From NCBI GenBank assembly GCA_018262895.1, contig JADFDJ010000006.1, positions 100,566 to 164,565 on the forward strand: DNA of 64,000 nucleotides. The letters are read 5' to 3'. Of this stretch, positions 43,179 through 52,630 are shown piece after piece. The notes below the pieces were generated by a model. The model saw only the letters and a list, made by a program, of their open reading frames with translations. It ran no database searches and was not told where the DNA came from. This DNA is from Methanomassiliicoccus sp. GTDB taxonomy: Archaea; Thermoplasmatota; Thermoplasmata; Methanomassiliicoccales; Methanomassiliicoccaceae. The position numbers were made by a program, and so were the translations under genes. Every line of letters begins with the position of its first letter. Within the stretch, counting starts at the first letter, position 1.

Positions 43179-43315
43179 ATCCATCATCTGATTCCTTACT
43201 TCATGCCCATGGGTATGAACACCGTGATGGGACGTCCAGTTATATGGGCAATGAATGGCTTGGTCAGAAATAAGTAGGAAAGGGTTTGCAGATCGTTCTT
43301 TCTTTGCCAGCGTCC

Positions 43316-44860
43316 TCAGCAGGAAGCCTCTTTGATCCTTGCCATAACGAAGTCCCTGTCCAGGGTGGACAGGAAGAATCCCAGGCGGGGGCCTTGCTTC
43401 TGGTTGCAAAAGATCTTGTAAAGCACCTGGAATCCCCCGCGAGCCCCTATGGGTGCTCCCTTTGCGCATCCATACATGGCATCGTGTATGGCCTCGCCCT
43501 TCCACTCCACTCCCTCCATGGCTACATAGAGCTCCCTGAGGAAGCACCTCTCAGACTCAGACAGCTCGCACGAGGGCATGCATTCGCACACCGCGAACTT
43601 CACCTCATCGGGCGCAAAGCTGCTGAGCCAGTACTGGACGCATTCAACTCTCTGCTTCAGGATGGCCAGGTCCTCCGGGGACACGGGGTCAGGGACCGCC
43701 CCCATCCTGTGGAGCGTGGCCAGGACGCCTTCGAAACCGTCGGTGATCTGCACGAGCGATACCAGGTGCCGGTAGGGCACCTGCAGGGGGAGGCTGGGAC
43801 GCGCCTTCTCCGGTTGCGACAGCTCGTAGGCGCGCAGCAGGTCCCGGTCCCGTTCCTCGCATACGCCAGAGTAGTACATGCCCTCCACACGGTCGTACTC
43901 GTCCACCATGTCCAGTATCCCCAGGCCTGCATCGTAATCGATGTGGCGTGAGGGGTTCACGCGGAGGACGATGTAGTTCATCACCGATGCGGGGGTGATG
44001 CGCAGGGCATCGACCCCGGTGACCGTGGACCCAGTGGACTTGTGCATCTGTCCCTTACCCTTCAGCTGGACGAACTCGTAGGGGATGGGGTAAGGAGCTT
44101 CGAAATCGAATATCTCCTTGGCGAGCCTCACACCAGTATCATAGGATCCGCCGGCAGCGGCATGGTCCTTCCCGAAAGGTTCGCAGGTGACATCGAACAC
44201 CTTCCATTTGGCCGCCCACTCGATCCTCCACGGCATCTTGCCGTCAGCCTTACGGATATCAGCCTTTCCGGTGTGCCCACAAGCGCACTGGTAGGTCACA
44301 TACGGGTGTTCGTACCCGGTGGCCTTGGCATGGGTGAGGCGGCCGCAGCTCTCGCAGCGCGGAGAATATGGGAAGAAGTCCTCGGGAAGGTCCCTCCCGC
44401 TGACCTCCTTCAGTATCCTGGCGATGGCGTCCTTCTTGCGTATGGCCGTGTCGATGACCTCTGCGAACCGACCGAGCTCGTACTGCTCGTGGGTCCACAG
44501 CACCTCGCAATGTATCCCCAGCTCCTTGATGGAGTCTAGGAACGGCTGGATGTAATGCTGGGCGTAGTTCTTGTGCTCCCCGCAGGGGCAGGGGATGTAG
44601 GCCAAGGGCTTCCCCACCTCCGCCTCGTACCTCTCCGGGAGGAAAGGATAACGCTTCCTCAGGGGGTCCCAGGAATCCACAAGGTAGATCATGCGCACAT
44701 CGGCATCCTTGTCCGAGAGGGCCTTGCGTACCGCCTCAGCGGTGATGGCCTCTCTTAGGGTTCCCACGTGAAGTGTACCTGAGGGGGTGATGCCAGTATT
44801 GATGAGGTGCTTCCTGCCTCTTGTCAGCAGGTTGTTGGCCTCTACGTCAGCCCAGTGCAT
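43316..44860 (-). CDS. lysS: Lysyl-tRNA synthetase, class I
   Basis: Archaeal class I LysRS, 514 residues. The HIGH-type motif is PSGTLHVG near residue 26, and the KMSKS-type motif is MHKSTGS near 275. Four cysteines in a zinc-like insert (CESCGRLT ... CACGHTG) and a CPCGEH segment are present. The C-terminal alpha-helical anticodon cage (about 350-514) is complete. It is upstream of the feo promoter on the same strand but separated from it by 137 bases. Start MHWADVEAN fits the family. Confidence 0.95.
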   Translation of the reverse strand: MHWADVEANNLLTRGRKHLINTGITPSGTLHVGTLREAITAEAVRKALSDKDADVRMIYLVDSWDPLRKRYPFLPERYEAEVGKPLAYIPCPCGEHKNYAQHYIQPFLDSIKELGIHCEVLWTHEQYELGRFAEVIDTAIRKKDAIARILKEVSGRDLPEDFFPYSPRCESCGRLTHAKATGYEHPYVTYQCACGHTGKADIRKADGKMPWRIEWAAKWKVFDVTCEPFGKDHAAAGGSYDTGVRLAKEIFDFEAPYPIPYEFVQLKGKGQMHKSTGSTVTGVDALRITPASVMNYIVLRVNPSRHIDYDAGLGILDMVDEYDRVEGMYYSGVCEERDRDLLRAYELSQPEKARPSLPLQVPYRHLVSLVQITDGFEGVLATLHRMGAVPDPVSPEDLAILKQRVECVQYWLSSFAPDEVKFAVCECMPSCELSESERCFLRELYVAMEGVEWKGEAIHDAMYGCAKGAPIGARGGFQVLYKIFCNQKQGPRLGFFLSTLDRDFVMARIKEASC

Positions 44861-44994
44861 GATATCAGGCAGATGCGAACAGGCAGGGCTTTAATAAACT
44901 TATCTTGGGACCGAAGGAGGTTTTATACTGCCTGTGAACAACCGTTAACTAAAATACAAAAGATTTTAACATGCCGTTACCTATGTATCTCTTT

Positions 44995-45351
44995 ATGACG
45001 ACGATTCCTACAATTAAAAACATCGCAGTTCAACGCGCAAGGCAACTTCAAGCGGAGAGGCCGGGGGCTGTGGTGACCCAGGAGTTGTTGGAGGACCGGG
45101 CCATCTTGTCGGTCCAGATGAACAACCGGGTATTGGAAACAGATTTCATCGAGTCACCAAAATCCATTTCTCTCCCCCGAAGAAGTGTGGAGTACTACGA
45201 CATTTTGGGCCAAGGCATCAAGCTGGGCATTATCGTACCGCGCAAGAAGATGGAAGAGGAGAAGGCCAAGATGAAACGAATAAAAGGGCCCGACCGCATG
45301 ATTGTTATGGGTTATGATGAGGACCTGGCGGATAGGCCTCTTGTCGTGTAG
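44995..45351 (+). CDS. Hypothetical protein (118 aa)
   Basis: I do not recognise this family with certainty. The protein is soluble and basic, with an N-terminal helix (NIAVQRARQLQAERPGAVVT), a central strand-rich part (RAILSVQMNNRVLETDFIES, VEYYDILGQGIKLGIIV) and a Lys-rich helix (RKKMEEEKAKMKRIKG) before DRMIVMGYDED. Longer in-frame starts at 44971 and 44983 exist, but an AT-rich promoter (AAAATACAAAAG near 44951-44962) lies too close, so 44995 or 44983 is likelier. It sits between lysS and Sec61-beta, both housekeeping genes. Confidence 0.6.
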   Translation: MTTIPTIKNIAVQRARQLQAERPGAVVTQELLEDRAILSVQMNNRVLETDFIESPKSISLPRRSVEYYDILGQGIKLGIIVPRKKMEEEKAKMKRIKGPDRMIVMGYDEDLADRPLVV

Positions 45352-45367
45352 GTTCCAGTTCAACAAA

Positions 45368-45376
45368 GTTAAATAG
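45368..45376 (+). promoter_or_regulatory. Predicted TATA box of the Sec61-beta gene
   Basis: GTTAAATAG starts 37 bases before the ATG 45405, at a distance allowing a leader of a few bases. Confidence 0.45.
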
Positions 45377-45404
45377 CATCAAGCGTACTCAGTGTTTGAT
45401 CCCT

Positions 45405-45575
45405 ATGCCAGCGAAGAGCAAGAAGAGCACAGGATTCCAGTCCGCGGCTGGTCTGATTCGTTACTTTGACAATGAGGTAGATAAGGGACCGGTTCTGAAG
45501 CCCTGGTTCGTAGTAGGAAGCATCATAGTTCTTGTTGCCATCGTATCACTGGCCAAGTTCATCTGGCCGGTTTGA
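45405..45575 (+). CDS. secG: Preprotein translocase subunit Sec61-beta
   Basis: A 56-residue tail-anchored translocon subunit. A basic N-terminus (MPAKSKKSTGF) leads to the archaeal Sec61-beta signature SAAGLIRYFDNEVDKGPVLK-P, and a single membrane helix (VVGSIIVLVAIVSLAKFI) closes the protein. Too short for many automatic gene callers, but length, motif and membrane helix are all standard. A T7 run after the stop (about 45582-45588) is a likely terminator. Confidence 0.92.
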   Translation: MPAKSKKSTGFQSAAGLIRYFDNEVDKGPVLKPWFVVGSIIVLVAIVSLAKFIWPV

Positions 45576-45696
45576 CCCAATTTTTTTAAATTTTCCCCGT
45601 GCGTTACCGCACTCCATCATTATTTCTCTCAGGAAGTCGATTCTCTATAAAAAACATTAAATGGGACTTGCATGGTGCAGGGTCGAAGTGGATAAT

Positions 45697-46227
45697 ATGA
45701 CAATGTGGAAAGAACTGCCTGTGGGTAAGGACCCACCTAATCTGATCAACGTTATCGTTGAGACGCCCAAAGGCAGCAAGAACAAATATGAGGTGTCCAA
45801 GGAGCATGACGCCATCATACTGGACAGGGTCTTACATTCAAGCGTGGTCTTCCCCCTGGAGTACGGCATGGTTCCCCGTACCTTCTACGAGGACGGCGAC
45901 GCCATCGATGCTATGGTGGTCATGTCCGAGCCGACCTTCACGGGATGTATCATCGAGGTCCGGCCCATAGGCCTCCTGAGGATGCGGGACGAGAACGGTG
46001 CCGATGACAAGGTTCTCTGCGTTGCCGTCAAGGACCCCAGGAACCGGGAGTACCATGACCTGGCAGACCTTCCGACGCACTATCTCGATGAGATCGCAGA
46101 GTTCTTCCGCACATACAAGCACCTTGAAGAGGGTAAGAACACCGAGGTCTTGGGATGGGAAGGTAGGAAGTCAGGTATCCAGTGCATCCTGGACGGCATG
46201 GCGCTGTTCAAGAAGAGCTTTGAATAA
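45697..46227 (+). CDS. ppa: Inorganic pyrophosphatase (family I)
   Basis: Hydrolyses pyrophosphate and pulls biosynthetic reactions. About 176 residues: VIVETPKGSKNKYEVSK at the N-terminus, FPLEYGMVPRTFYEDGDAID with the metal-binding acidic pair, the DxxDK-type DENGADDKVLCVAVKDPR and the EEGKNTEVLGWEGR lysine/arginine region. The frame is open to 45661 through a weak extension; ATG 45697 or 45703 fits the family. A TATA box (TATAAAAAAC, about 45647) lies upstream and a strong terminator downstream. Confidence 0.94.
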   Translation: MTMWKELPVGKDPPNLINVIVETPKGSKNKYEVSKEHDAIILDRVLHSSVVFPLEYGMVPRTFYEDGDAIDAMVVMSEPTFTGCIIEVRPIGLLRMRDENGADDKVLCVAVKDPRNREYHDLADLPTHYLDEIAEFFRTYKHLEEGKNTEVLGWEGRKSGIQCILDGMALFKKSFE

Positions 46228-46249
46228 GTTTTTCTAGGTCTGACGTTCA

Positions 46250-46276
46250 ACACCCCTTTCGGGGTGTCCTTTTTTT
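46250..46276 (+). terminator. Intrinsic-type terminator after ppa
   Basis: ACACCCC-TTTC-GGGGTGT is a perfect seven-base stem with a four-base loop, followed by CC and seven T residues. It lies 23 bases after the ppa stop. Confidence 0.8.
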
Positions 46277-46418
46277 CCACCCTTGATGGCATAGGTGAAT
46301 GGTTTCCAGTCACTGGAATGGACGATCCATACGCCAGAATGGATCGCTAACAGGCCTGATCGAGGTTTCGATCTCGACGGTGAACGTTCGATGAGGCGAT
46401 GCGTGAGGGGGGCCGATA

Positions 46419-49400
46419 TTACTTGTTCGGCGCCCGTCTGAAAGACAGTACCCCTTTTCCTACGAGGATGAAGACCGTCCCCACCGCGGTCATGACCCCG
46501 GCGGCCATCATCACGATCTCCGTCATCTGGATACCCTCAGTTCCATGCAGGTCCTGCGAGGAGGTCCCGGGAACAACACTGACCTCGTTGGAGGGGTTGC
46601 TTTCAGAGGTGGCGTTGAGGGCGGTGACCACGTAGTAATATGGAACGTCGCTCTCCGCATTCTCATCCGTATAGATCGTCGAGGAGCTCACGTCGTACAA
46701 GGTCTCGCTCCCGCTCTGCAGGCCCCTGTAGATGCGGTAACCGAGAATATCCGCGGAGGAGGGATTGGGATCTGCCCAGGTAAGAACGATGTTACCGTTC
46801 GTCCTGGCTGCGTTGAGGTCGATTATGGCAAGCGGTTTGGCCACTGGTGCGGAGGTTATCGCGGCCGACAGTGCCCCCTCCCCTACCTGGTTCACGGCCG
46901 AGATCTTGTAATAGTAGGTCACGCCGTTCTCGAGGCCGGTGTGAACGTAGCTGCTCCCGGCGACGGGGACCATCTCGTAGCTGCCGTTAGGGATGAGGCT
47001 CCAGTATAGACGATATCCTGTGATGGGTGCGCCCCCGTTATCGTACGGCAGGGCCCAAGAAAGGATGATCAGCCCATCACCGGGGTTGGCCTTTAGGTTG
47101 ACGGGCGGTCCGGGCACGGTCATGGGGATGGCCGATACCTCGTTGGATCTTGTCCCCTCGCCCGTGGCGTTCACGGCGCTGACCTGGTAGAAGTATCTCC
47201 TTCCGTTCACCAGATCGATATCGATATGGTTGGTGTTGCTCACCGTCGTCAACAGGGTCTCCCCGCCGGAGGTGGTGGAGGAGTACACCCTGTAGGTGAT
47301 CTCCGACCCGTCATCAGATACGGCCTCATCCCACTGCAGCTCTATGTGTCCATCGCCGGACGTGGCCGTCAGGCCGGTCACCTTTGATGGTGGCGTCAGG
47401 GTGGTCGAGGACATGGCATCGGACATCGCCCCCTCGCCCACGGGGTTGAGTGCGCTGACCCGGTACCAGTATGTGGTGGAGTCCATCAATCCGGTGTCCG
47501 TGAACATCAAAGCGGTAGTGCTGACCACGAGCCTGTAAGCTCCGCTCTCTGACGTTGAGCGGTATATCTTGTAGCTGGTTATGCCGGAGCCGCCGTTGAA
47601 GGGGGCCTCCCAGCTCAAGGCCGATTGCCTGACGCCAGGCACCGCGGAAACGTTGACGACCTTGGAGGGCACGTTGGCCGGGACCGCTGACAGCGGCCCG
47701 TTGGTCTCGCCTTCGAAGAGTGGGTTCACTGCCGATACCCAGTAGTGGTAGGTGACACCATTCTCCAGCCCGTTATCGATGTACTCGGTCCCGTTCACTG
47801 CAGCTATCATATCAACCGGCCCGGAGGAGAGAGCGCGGTATATCCGGTACCAGACGAGGTGGCTCCCTCCCAGGTCCGCAGGGGCGCTCCACCTCAAGGT
47901 GATGCGGTGCGAGGATGGTGTTATGGTCAATGACTGGGGCTCGCCAGGGGCACGCACCATGGCGGCAGAGGCCATGTTGGCCTGCCCTTCACCGACCATG
48001 TTCATGGCCGTAACGTAGTAGATGTAGGTCTCACCGTTCTCTGGATCTGGATCATCATAATCTGTGCCGGTGACCTGAGCGATGGAGACCATGGTCTCAG
48101 CGCTGGTCCCACGGTACACGCGGTAAGAGGTTATCTCCGCCCCTCCGTTGGAGGTTGGGGGGGCCCACGACAGGTGCATGTTCACCCCGGTGGGCTGCAC
48201 CGATAGGTTCACTGGCTTCCCGGGAAGGCCCAGGGTGGTGGCGCTGACCTCGAGGGAGGGCGAGCCCTCGCCCCTCTCGTTGAGCGCGGTTATGCGGTAA
48301 TAGTAAGTGGTCCCGTCCGACAGACCGCTGTCCAGGAATGTGTAGATGTTACCGACGGAGGCCAAGAAGACCTCCTGACCGGAGGCTACACCGCGGTAGA
48401 TGGCGTACCCGGTGATGTTTGTACCTCCACTGAACGTAGGCGAGGTCCATGTCAGATTGACCGAGCGCAGACCACCGGTGGCCGTGAGCAAAGGGGCGTC
48501 CGGAACGCGTGCGGGCATTATATTTACCTCCTCCGAGGACGAGCCCTCGCCCAGGCTGTTGACCGCCCGGACCATGTATCCATAGACCTGACCGTTCTGC
48601 AGGCCGGTATCGACGTAGGGGGAGGGGACGAGGGATGCGGCCAGGCTCCATTCGCCTGAGGTATTTCGATAGATGTTGTAGCCGATGATGGGGGAGCCGC
48701 CGTTGTACGAGGGCGCCGACCAGCTCAGCGTGGCAAAGGAGTCCCCGCTCGAGATGATCACGTTCTGAGGTGCTCCCGGTCTATCAAAGGTGCGGGCAGA
48801 GACCTCAGAGGAGAGGGGACCATCTCCCTGGCTGTTGATCGCCCGTATCTTGTAATAATATAACATGTTGTCCGGGAGGCCCACGTCCACGTAGACGGTG
48901 CCAGGCTCTATGAGCCTAAGTAACGATTCCCCGCCAGAGGCGGAACCGCGGTAGATCTTGTAACCTGTGACGGCAGTGCCGCCATCGCTGGGCGCCGTCC
49001 ACGTCAGGGTGATGCTCTTGGCCCCGCCGACCGCGGTCAGCTCCGACGGAGCGGATGGGACGCTGAGGGGGGTGGCTGACACGATAGAGGATCTGGGACC
49101 CTCGCCTATGGCGGTGACCGTGGAGATGGAATAGTAGTAGGTCACACCATTGGTCAGCTCGGTATGGACGTATGTGGTAGCGTTGGTGAGGGTATCGATG
49201 CGGTTGGTGGCCCCGGTGGGGGTCACGCTCCAGTAAACATAATAGCGTGTGATGGTAGATCCGCCGCTGGCAGGAGTGTTCCAGGTCAGGGTCACCTTGG
49301 CCGCTGAGCCTGCCGCGGTCACCTGGGAGGGCGCCTCGGGGACGGTCGCCGGCACGACGCTGACGGTGTTGGACCTGGAGCCTTCGCCGGCCCCTGTTAC

Positions 49401-50558
49401 CGCACTGACCTGATAGTAGTAGGTCCTGCCGTTGGTAAGGCCGTTATCCATGAACGAGGTTATGGTGGAGTTGGAGATGAAGATCTCCGTTCCCGGAGTG
49501 GTGCCGCGATAGACCCGGTAGTACAGGATGGGGGAGCCCCCGTCCACGGTTGGTGCCAACCACGTGAGTATGGCTGCCTGATCGGCCCTCGAGGCCAGCA
49601 GATCGGTGGGCGCGTACGGGGTGGTCAGGGGGGTGGAGGAGACCTCGCCGGACGGCTGTCCGGCACCATTGCTGTTGGACACCCTTACCTTATAGTAGTA
49701 GGTCTGCCCGTTGATGAGGTCGGTATCCTTGAAGCTCAGGGAGGCGGTGTTCCATAGGAAAGTCTCCTGGCCGCTCTCGGTCCCGCGGTATATAAGGTAG
49801 CCGGTTATGGGGGTGCCCCCGGTGTGGCTGGGGGCCGTCCAGTTGAGGGTCACGGAAGCGTTGCCGGCCACCGCCATCAGGCCGGTGACAGGGCCTGGAA
49901 CGTCGGCGACCGTCACCGATATCTCCTCCGTGCAGCCACCCTCTCCGAACGCGTTCTCGGCGCTTACCATGTAATAGTACACCCTGCCGATGGTCAGGCC
50001 GGTGTCGGTGAATGTGGCAACGGTGGTGTTGGCCAGGAAGATCTCGGTACCGGAGGTGGCACTGCGGTAGATCTTGTACTGGATGATCGGTAGGCCACCA
50101 TCGTCATAGGGCGCAAGCCAGGTCAGGGTGATGCTGGACACTCCTGACGATCCTTCGAAGGCAGTAGGGACGCCGGGTACTGATAGGGGTGTGGCGGACA
50201 CTTCGTTGGACATCTCCCCCGGGCCTGCTTCGTTAACCGCGGCAACTTTGTAATAATAGGTCCTGCCGTTGACCAATCCAGTGTTGGTATAGGTGAGGAT
50301 ATCTGCATCCTGGACGGAGTCGAAGTAGGTCTCTGTCCCGGTCGACTCTCCTCTGTAAATGTTATATCCTGTGATGGGGGAGCCATTGTCATTAGGAAGG
50401 GTCCATCTTAAGCTTACCATCCCGCTGCCAGTCGATTCGATCTCTAGAACGGGAGCTGAGGGAGCCATATAACCATCTACGGGAGGGATGGCCGCCAGAA
50501 GGATGCACCACAGCATCAGAAAGGCGAGTGTACGCTGAACGGTAGGCCTAGAACTCAC
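46419..50558 (-). CDS. Giant surface protein with 14 fibronectin type III domains
   Basis: A 1379-residue exported protein. The N-terminal signal peptide (TLAFLMLWCILLAAIPPVDG) is followed by fourteen tandem FN3 domains of about 90 residues, each with the pattern xxxLxWxxPxxxGGxxITxYxIYR and NGxTYYYKVxAVNxxGEGxxS. A C-terminal helix (VMMAAGVMTAVGTVFILVGK) and basic tail anchor it in the membrane. The repeats diverge from one another, so the array is old. A role in adhesion, cell envelope structure or partner binding is likely. A palindrome at 50622-50637 may regulate it. Confidence 0.88.
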   Translation of the reverse strand: MSSRPTVQRTLAFLMLWCILLAAIPPVDGYMAPSAPVLEIESTGSGMVSLRWTLPNDNGSPITGYNIYRGESTGTETYFDSVQDADILTYTNTGLVNGRTYYYKVAAVNEAGPGEMSNEVSATPLSVPGVPTAFEGSSGVSSITLTWLAPYDDGGLPIIQYKIYRSATSGTEIFLANTTVATFTDTGLTIGRVYYYMVSAENAFGEGGCTEEISVTVADVPGPVTGLMAVAGNASVTLNWTAPSHTGGTPITGYLIYRGTESGQETFLWNTASLSFKDTDLINGQTYYYKVRVSNSNGAGQPSGEVSSTPLTTPYAPTDLLASRADQAAILTWLAPTVDGGSPILYYRVYRGTTPGTEIFISNSTITSFMDNGLTNGRTYYYQVSAVTGAGEGSRSNTVSVVPATVPEAPSQVTAAGSAAKVTLTWNTPASGGSTITRYYVYWSVTPTGATNRIDTLTNATTYVHTELTNGVTYYYSISTVTAIGEGPRSSIVSATPLSVPSAPSELTAVGGAKSITLTWTAPSDGGTAVTGYKIYRGSASGGESLLRLIEPGTVYVDVGLPDNMLYYYKIRAINSQGDGPLSSEVSARTFDRPGAPQNVIISSGDSFATLSWSAPSYNGGSPIIGYNIYRNTSGEWSLAASLVPSPYVDTGLQNGQVYGYMVRAVNSLGEGSSSEEVNIMPARVPDAPLLTATGGLRSVNLTWTSPTFSGGTNITGYAIYRGVASGQEVFLASVGNIYTFLDSGLSDGTTYYYRITALNERGEGSPSLEVSATTLGLPGKPVNLSVQPTGVNMHLSWAPPTSNGGAEITSYRVYRGTSAETMVSIAQVTGTDYDDPDPENGETYIYYVTAMNMVGEGQANMASAAMVRAPGEPQSLTITPSSHRITLRWSAPADLGGSHLVWYRIYRALSSGPVDMIAAVNGTEYIDNGLENGVTYHYWVSAVNPLFEGETNGPLSAVPANVPSKVVNVSAVPGVRQSALSWEAPFNGGSGITSYKIYRSTSESGAYRLVVSTTALMFTDTGLMDSTTYWYRVSALNPVGEGAMSDAMSSTTLTPPSKVTGLTATSGDGHIELQWDEAVSDDGSEITYRVYSSTTSGGETLLTTVSNTNHIDIDLVNGRRYFYQVSAVNATGEGTRSNEVSAIPMTVPGPPVNLKANPGDGLIILSWALPYDNGGAPITGYRLYWSLIPNGSYEMVPVAGSSYVHTGLENGVTYYYKISAVNQVGEGALSAAITSAPVAKPLAIIDLNAARTNGNIVLTWADPNPSSADILGYRIYRGLQSGSETLYDVSSSTIYTDENAESDVPYYYVVTALNATSESNPSNEVSVVPGTSSQDLHGTEGIQMTEIVMMAAGVMTAVGTVFILVGKGVLSFRRAPNK

Positions 50559-50621
50559 TTTGATAGCTCCCTTTATCTTGTCAAGCAGCGAAAAGTGGGA
50601 TATTTGTAGGTATTCGACTGA

Positions 50622-50637
50622 CTATCATCTATGATAG
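50622..50637. promoter_or_regulatory. Palindrome upstream of the 14-FN3 gene
   Basis: CTATCATCTATGATAG has perfect seven-base arms around CT. It lies 64 bases upstream of the start codon and just upstream of the minus-strand TATA-like ACAAATATCC (about 50600-50609), an activator-like position. Confidence 0.55.
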
Positions 50638-50673
50638 CCGATAAAAACCATGCTGGCCTCTGTCTGACGCTCC

Positions 50674-51903
50674 TCATTGGGGCTCGGTAGGAAGTGGATG
50701 AGCTACCACCCCTGCCTTGGGATGTACCTGAAATCGCAGCATCTCCGCGGCTCCTTGATGAGCCTGCTGGTACCTCTTCATCTGCAAGGTCCCCTCCTCT
50801 CCAGAGGGCAGGGACAGCTGCAGCTCGGATTCCAGCCTCAGGGGCAATATTCCCTTCTGACCGTCGTTAACTACCAGGAACACCGCTTTGCCCATGCCGT
50901 TCAGGTTCTGGACGAACTCCAGGACCCTGATGCAGATGGCCTCCTCGAACCGATCCCCGAGGAAATCGGACAGGGAATCGATGATCAGGACGTCGGAGGT
51001 CTGCAGCTGCTCCGAGCCCATCAGCTTGTCCAGGAGGCCGTCGCGGGTCCCTCTGCCCTCGATGAGCGGATAGACCGGAACGCACAGTAGGCGGTGGTCC
51101 GGGAGATATGTCGCGATGCGTTCATCCCTCCCGAACATCTCCATGACCAGGTCCTGGACGGATTGGGAGGTGGTGACGTAGGTGACCGATCGACCGTTCT
51201 CCAGTATGCCTAGGCTGATCTGTTGCATCAGCTCCCGGGCCTTCTTGCCTTTCTCCCCCTCCACCAGCACCAGCGCGCCACCGGATATGGATTCCATCGG
51301 CCCATCCAGGATAAGAGGTACGTCCTCCACCTGCAGAGTGGTTGATCCAACGACGTTGGACTCTTCCAACGTCCCTGAGCCATCATCAAGAGCCTCCAGG
51401 CTGGGCGGGGTACCTGCCAAAGGCTCGACACTGGTGATCTCCTCCTCCATCGGCGAGAGAGTGTCGGGAAGTCCTGGCTCTTCCGGGGAGGTGGCCGTCG
51501 AAAGGTCAGTCAGAGGAAGGTCCTCAGCCACATCCTCAGGTCCCGCGGTCTTGACAGGATCAAAATCCAGATCAGGAAGGTCCAACTCCGCCTCCACATC
51601 TGGAAGACTTTCGGCCACCACATCCGCGACCGCTCCCGCGGTATCGGCCTCCGAGCGGGGCAGCTCTATGCTCACTGTAGGAAGGAACAGGTTTCTATCG
51701 AAGAGGACGATCCTGCGGTCCTCCCAGAGGACCATCTTCCGCTCTTCTTTACCCAATACGTCCGCTCTTTCAACGCCTTTCCGACGTCGATTAGGGAAGG
51801 CGACATCGATCTTCGGCAGTAGTACTAGCACCACGGTAGCTAGGAGCGAGCGCCGAAGCTCGCGGCCGGAGATGGCCCGGCCTTCGCTCGGGGACGATAG
51901 CAT
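50674..51903 (-). CDS. ArlH/KaiC-like RecA-fold ATPase with degenerate P-loop
   Basis: About 409 residues. The C-terminal half (about 205-400) follows the archaellum ATPase ArlH/FlaH: SGGALVLVEGEKGKKARELM aligns with the Walker A strand but has GEKGKKA in place of GxxGxGKS/T; NGRSVTYVTTSQSVQDLVMEM matches the ArlH segment after it; DVLIIDSLSDFLGD is a Walker B. The middle (about 90-200) is an acidic, proline-rich linker. The N-terminus is uncertain: a longer frame reaches 52020, and ATG 51903 is favoured by a TTTAAAC box 25-30 bases upstream. No archaellum gene is nearby. It may act as a non-hydrolysing sensor. Confidence 0.65.
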   Translation of the reverse strand: MLSSPSEGRAISGRELRRSLLATVVLVLLPKIDVAFPNRRRKGVERADVLGKEERKMVLWEDRRIVLFDRNLFLPTVSIELPRSEADTAGAVADVVAESLPDVEAELDLPDLDFDPVKTAGPEDVAEDLPLTDLSTATSPEEPGLPDTLSPMEEEITSVEPLAGTPPSLEALDDGSGTLEESNVVGSTTLQVEDVPLILDGPMESISGGALVLVEGEKGKKARELMQQISLGILENGRSVTYVTTSQSVQDLVMEMFGRDERIATYLPDHRLLCVPVYPLIEGRGTRDGLLDKLMGSEQLQTSDVLIIDSLSDFLGDRFEEAICIRVLEFVQNLNGMGKAVFLVVNDGQKGILPLRLESELQLSLPSGEEGTLQMKRYQQAHQGAAEMLRFQVHPKAGVVAHPLPTEPQ

Positions 51904-52088
51904 CTGCCGACCATTTATCGAGGTGTTTAAATCCTTGTTGTTTTCGGAATCAGGAACGCTATTTACGCAAAACCATGATGAAAACTGCCCTGATAATGGA
52001 ACGCCCTTCCGTTCTGGCACCCCATGCCGATATTGTATTAGTAACTTGGTTCGTCCATTTTTAATATCTTCAGATCAGATAATCAACC

Positions 52089-52421
52089 ATGGCCGGATTG
52101 TTCGATACTGCAATAGGTTTCCTTGCTGCACTGATAGTCAGCACGCTGGTTATCTTCATTGTGACCAAGCTGACCGGGGAAAAGGAAGGATTGGTCACCG
52201 CCCTTATCGCAGCGATAGTGGGGACAGTGATCTATACATTGGTGTACTGGATCCTTGGGAACGGCTTACTGGCAGCACTCGTGGGAGGCTTCGTATGGTT
52301 GCTGGCGCTAAAGGCCCTGTACAAGATCGGTTGGCTAAAGGCCCTACTGATTGCGATCATCGTGTGGATACTGGCAGCGTTAGTTGGATTCGTCCTTCCG
52401 ACGCTAACGGGGCCGTTCTGA
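52089..52421 (+). CDS. Small hydrophobic membrane protein
   Basis: A 110-residue protein with four predicted membrane helices: about 8-26 (AIGFLAALIVSTLVIFIV), 36-55, 60-80 and 84-105. The only polar loop is TKLTGEKEGL. No known domain. It is divergent from the ArlH-like gene with 185 bases between them, holding both promoters. Function unknown. Confidence 0.65.
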   Translation: MAGLFDTAIGFLAALIVSTLVIFIVTKLTGEKEGLVTALIAAIVGTVIYTLVYWILGNGLLAALVGGFVWLLALKALYKIGWLKALLIAIIVWILAALVGFVLPTLTGPF

Positions 52422-52630
52422 GAAGCGCGCGTTCACAGCGACGTCCGTAGCCTACAACGTAGGAAAAACGGGGTCCCTGGCCGTCCATCATTGAGCCCCA
52501 TCGGCTACACCTAGTACAAAGGGGTCGACGGCAGGCTATCAGCTGATGGCGGCCTGCACCTAGCACTCGGGCCAGGGAATTACTCCCCTCCTCCGGTGAG
52601 GACAGCACCGGCAGCAAATATGGGATAGTA

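Noticed and set aside
46419..50558. FN3 array as a CRISPR or DNA tandem repeat
   Set aside because: The periodicity is at protein level (about 90 residues) with strongly diverged DNA; no short identical repeats with spacers exist anywhere in the window.
50674..52020. Archaellum operon member (arlH)
   Set aside because: P-loop is degenerate and no arlB, arlI, arlJ or archaellin gene is adjacent, so only a distant paralogue is claimed.
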